Source of the DNA: Akkermansia muciniphila | GTDB taxonomy: Bacteria > Verrucomicrobiota > Verrucomicrobiia > Verrucomicrobiales > Akkermansiaceae | NCBI RefSeq assembly: GCF_002884975.1 | Contig: NZ_PJKB01000001.1 | Span: 1,078,596-1,142,595, forward strand | Length of the DNA stretch: 64,000 nt | Direction of reading: 5' to 3' | Part shown: positions 62,227 to 64,000 of the stretch, piece by piece | Layout: the number at the start of each line of letters is the position of its first letter | How positions within the stretch are numbered: position 1 is the first letter of the stretch | Program-made: the position numbers and the translations under genes | Notes under the pieces: generated by a model | Database searches by the model: none | Seen by the model: the letters and a program-made list of their open reading frames with translations, nothing else | What the model was told of the DNA's origin: nothing

Positions 62227-62652
62227 ATGGACCCGATACCCGCCAGAGCAACGCTCTACCATTACCGCACCAATGAAGAAACCGTCGGCCCCGTCAGCAA
62301 GGAAGTGATCGACACGCTGGCGGCAGCCGGCAAGCTTCCGTTTTCCACCACCATGGTCAGAAAAGAAGGTTCCCAGAACTGGGTTCCCCTTTCCGCCATT
62401 CTGCAGCGGCGGATCAAATTCAAGGCGCTCCAACCTTCAAAGAAGAAGCAGCCTTCCATCCGCATCCTGTTTTATGTAGCGGCAGCCTTCTTTTTCTGCT
62501 TTGGCATCGTGATCTTTTTCCTGACGAACCATGCTGAGCTGGAAGTAATCATCCTGATTCCCTGCATCCTCGTTTTCATGGGCAAGCTTTTATGCTACGC
62601 CCACACGCTTGTGGAAAAGTGCAGCATCACCGCTGCTCCCGACAGGGAATAA
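62227..62652 (+). CDS. GYF_2-domain membrane protein, copy 2
   Basis: A 141-residue paralogue of the preceding gene. The GYF_2 segment is LYHYRTNEETVGPVSKEVIDTLAAAGKLPFSTTMVRKEGSQNWVPL, then a basic linker (KKKQPSIR) and two membrane helices (ILFYVAAAFFFCFGIVIFFL, VIILIPCILVFMGKLLCYA). The shared fold and order point to tandem duplication followed by divergence. The function is not known. Confidence 0.75.
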   Translation: MDPIPARATLYHYRTNEETVGPVSKEVIDTLAAAGKLPFSTTMVRKEGSQNWVPLSAILQRRIKFKALQPSKKKQPSIRILFYVAAAFFFCFGIVIFFLTNHAELEVIILIPCILVFMGKLLCYAHTLVEKCSITAAPDRE

Positions 62653-62741
62653 GAGCCGTCCGAAACATCCGTCACCGCGTTGCACCGGAGCCGAGGCGCC
62701 GCTTCCTACAGTTGCCGACGGATAACTGTATGACTTGTAAT

Positions 62742-62777
62742 AAAAAACCGCCGGAACCCCAACGGCCCCGGCGGTTT
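62742..62777 (-). terminator. Rho-independent terminator after fabD
   Basis: AAACCGCCGG (62745-62754) pairs with CCGGCGGTTT (62768-62777). On the minus strand the hairpin is followed by T residues (62747-62742), so it ends the fabD transcript. Confidence 0.8.
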
Positions 62778-62798
62778 GAAAATTACTGTCCTGGAGAA

Positions 62799-63725
62799 TT
62801 ATTTGTTCAATTCCGCAACGGCCGCTTCCAGGCTGGGCACGTCTTCAATGGAGATGACGGTAGCGTCCTTGCAGATGCGGCCCATCATGCCGGCCAGCGT
62901 TTTGCCCGGCCCCAGTTCAATGAACAGGCGGTGCCCCTGGTCCACCAGCTTCTGCATGGAGGCCGTCCAGCGCACGGAACCGCACACCTGGTGTTCCAGC
63001 ACGTTGCGGATGTCGTCCGGACCTTCCACCACGCGGGCTTCATAGTTGCAGTAAACAGGCATGGCGGGCGTGCCGAAGGAGACATTTTTGAGCTCCTCCG
63101 CCAGTTTCACCATGGCGCTGTGCATCAGGCGGGAGTGGTAGGCGCCCGCCACGTTGAGCTTCTTGGCGATCTTGCACCCGGCGGCCTTGGCTCCGGCAAT
63201 GGCCTTGTCCACGCCTTCCTCCGTGCCAGAAACGACCGTCTGGCCCGGGCAGTTGAAGTTGGCTACGTCCACGTCGCATTCCTGGGCAAGCTTGATGACG
63301 TTTTCATCCGTCCCGCCGATCATGGCGGCCATGGTGCCCTTCGTGGCGTTGCAGGCCTCCTCCATGAAAGCGCCGCGCTTCTGGACCAGGCGCAGCCCCT
63401 CTTCAAAGGAATAGGTTCCGGCGGCGGCGTGGGCCGTGAATTCACCCAGGGAAAGACCGGCGGCGGCCACGGGGTTCAGGGAAGGCACCAGTTCCTTCAG
63501 GACGGCCAGGCAGGCCAGGCCATGCACGTAGAGAGCGGGCTGGCAATTGCAGGTGCGCGTCAGTTCTTCACCGGGGCCTTCAAACATGATGGAGGAGAGG
63601 GATTCCCCCAGCGCCTTGTCCGCCTGCTCAATCAGGGCCCTGGCGGCAGGATACTGGTCATACAAATCTTTACCCATGCCCACTTTCTGGGCACCTTGTC
63701 CGGAAAACAATAGTACTGCGTCCAT
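62799..63725 (-). CDS. fabD: Malonyl-CoA:acyl-carrier-protein transacylase
   Basis: A 308-residue FabD. The start at 63725 gives the canonical MDAVLLFSGQGAQ N-terminus; an upstream ATG at 63767 adds residues not seen in the family. The active-site serine is Ser92 in GLSLGEFTAHA, with the partner His in NVAGAYHSRLM and the C-terminal FIELGPGKTLAGM. It loads malonate onto ACP for type II fatty acid synthesis. It stands alone on the minus strand between terminators, downstream of the bL17-like gene. Confidence 0.96.
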   Translation of the reverse strand: MDAVLLFSGQGAQKVGMGKDLYDQYPAARALIEQADKALGESLSSIMFEGPGEELTRTCNCQPALYVHGLACLAVLKELVPSLNPVAAAGLSLGEFTAHAAAGTYSFEEGLRLVQKRGAFMEEACNATKGTMAAMIGGTDENVIKLAQECDVDVANFNCPGQTVVSGTEEGVDKAIAGAKAAGCKIAKKLNVAGAYHSRLMHSAMVKLAEELKNVSFGTPAMPVYCNYEARVVEGPDDIRNVLEHQVCGSVRWTASMQKLVDQGHRLFIELGPGKTLAGMMGRICKDATVISIEDVPSLEAAVAELNK

Positions 63726-63817
63726 AGTTAAGGACTCAATTATACCGTTCCAGGGAGAAAGAAGCAAGAGCGATCTTGATACCTTAATTCCGGCTTAAAT
63801 GCCTTACGACCAATACG

Positions 63818-63856
63818 AAAAAAATCCGCCCCGGTCTCAGCAGGAGGCCGGGGCGG
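63818..63856 (-). terminator. Rho-independent terminator after the bL17-like gene
   Basis: CCGCCCCGG (63826-63834) pairs with CCGGGGCGG (63848-63856). The minus-strand hairpin is followed by a T-run (63824-63818). Confidence 0.8.
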
Positions 63857-63888
63857 AGGGTTAAACCGGATGGGTCAGGAGAACGGCC

Positions 63889-64000
63889 TTAGGCCGTAGC
63901 TTCCGTGGTAGCGGGAGCTTCTTCCTTTTCAGCCGTTTCACGGGGCAGATCAATGATTTCGATCATGGCCACGAGAGCGGAGTCCGTAAGGCGCTGGCCC
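63889..64000 (-). CDS. rplQ: Ribosomal protein bL17-like C-terminus, partial
   Basis: Thirty-six codons and a stop run in from the right edge: GQRLTDSALVAMIEIID, then an acidic Glu/Ala/Thr-rich tail. The spacing of the Gly, Arg, Asp, Ala and MIE residues recalls the last conserved block of bL17 (R-x-x-D-x-A-x-x-A-x-I-E), and a charged C-terminal tail is common in the family. Only the end is visible, so the assignment is tentative. It is the end of a minus-strand transcript, closed by the terminator at 63818-63856. Confidence 0.45.
   Translation of the reverse strand, partial: GQRLTDSALVAMIEIIDLPRETAEKEEAPATTEATA

Noticed and set aside
1-64000. tRNA, rRNA, riboswitch and CRISPR content
   Set aside because: I looked for T-loop-like sequences, regularly spaced short direct repeats and conserved riboswitch cores in the intergenic regions and saw none I could support.

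Overview
The window looks like the chromosome of a mucin-degrading Akkermansia (Verrucomicrobiota). This is inferred from moderately GC-rich DNA, the prepilin-like Verru_Chthon cassette, a PEP-CTERM tail, autotransporter-associated beta-strand repeat proteins, a secreted sialidase beside SGNH esterases, an M60-type (mucin-targeting family) metallopeptidase, and the anaerobic pyruvate formate-lyase pair. Species and strain cannot be proven without a search. No rRNA, tRNA, CRISPR array or insertion sequence was recognised.

Layout. 1-2.9 kb: start of a NuoA-like gene, a Cof-type HAD phosphatase and a membrane-anchored ankyrin protein. 3-6.2 kb: sialidase, SGNH esterase and a broken second SGNH copy. 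6.4-9.5 kb: pflB-pflA. 9.5-15.4 kb: an acyltransferase-glycosyltransferase fusion, rpmJ, metX, a DUF1330/MBL pair and an OsmC protein. 15.5-28.8 kb: two divergent autotransporters, one of 3149 residues and one of 908 residues with Chlamydia Pmp-like GGAI/FxxN repeats. 28.9-35.5 kb: a complete trp operon (E, GD fusion, C, F, B, A) behind a leader peptide with tandem Trp codons and a terminator. 35.7-42.8 kb: membrane pyrophosphatase, aldo/keto reductase, lipoate ligase-like protein and the Verru_Chthon C, B and D proteins. 43.4-48.9 kb: a tyrosine recombinase next to an AT-rich two-gene island. 48.9-64 kb: EEP phosphodiesterase, ECF sigma factor, PAS/SpoIIE phosphatase, MFS transporter, M60 peptidase, OmpA/hydrolase/HAD operon, LptF/G-type permease, two GYF-domain proteins, fabD and the end of a bL17-like gene.

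The most unusual content is evidence for DNA inversion at four places. (1) The tyrosine recombinase gene is followed by a 4.3 kb AT-rich segment bounded by perfect 19-bp inverted repeats. The segment holds a GT9-like glycosyltransferase and, convergent to it, a 1138-residue STAND NTPase with a nuclease-like N-terminus (Avs-like antiphage architecture). Inversion would swap which gene lies behind the recombinase and which behind a fixed promoter on the other side. (2-4) Three short intergenic segments, upstream of the ankyrin gene and of each autotransporter, are bounded by 15-16 bp inverted repeats sharing the core CGGATT-NNN-AATCCG. The three central bases differ between pairs but match exactly within each pair. 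This is what would be expected of phase-variable invertible promoters that can only recombine with their own partner. All of this is read from one orientation of one sequence; inversion itself is inferred.
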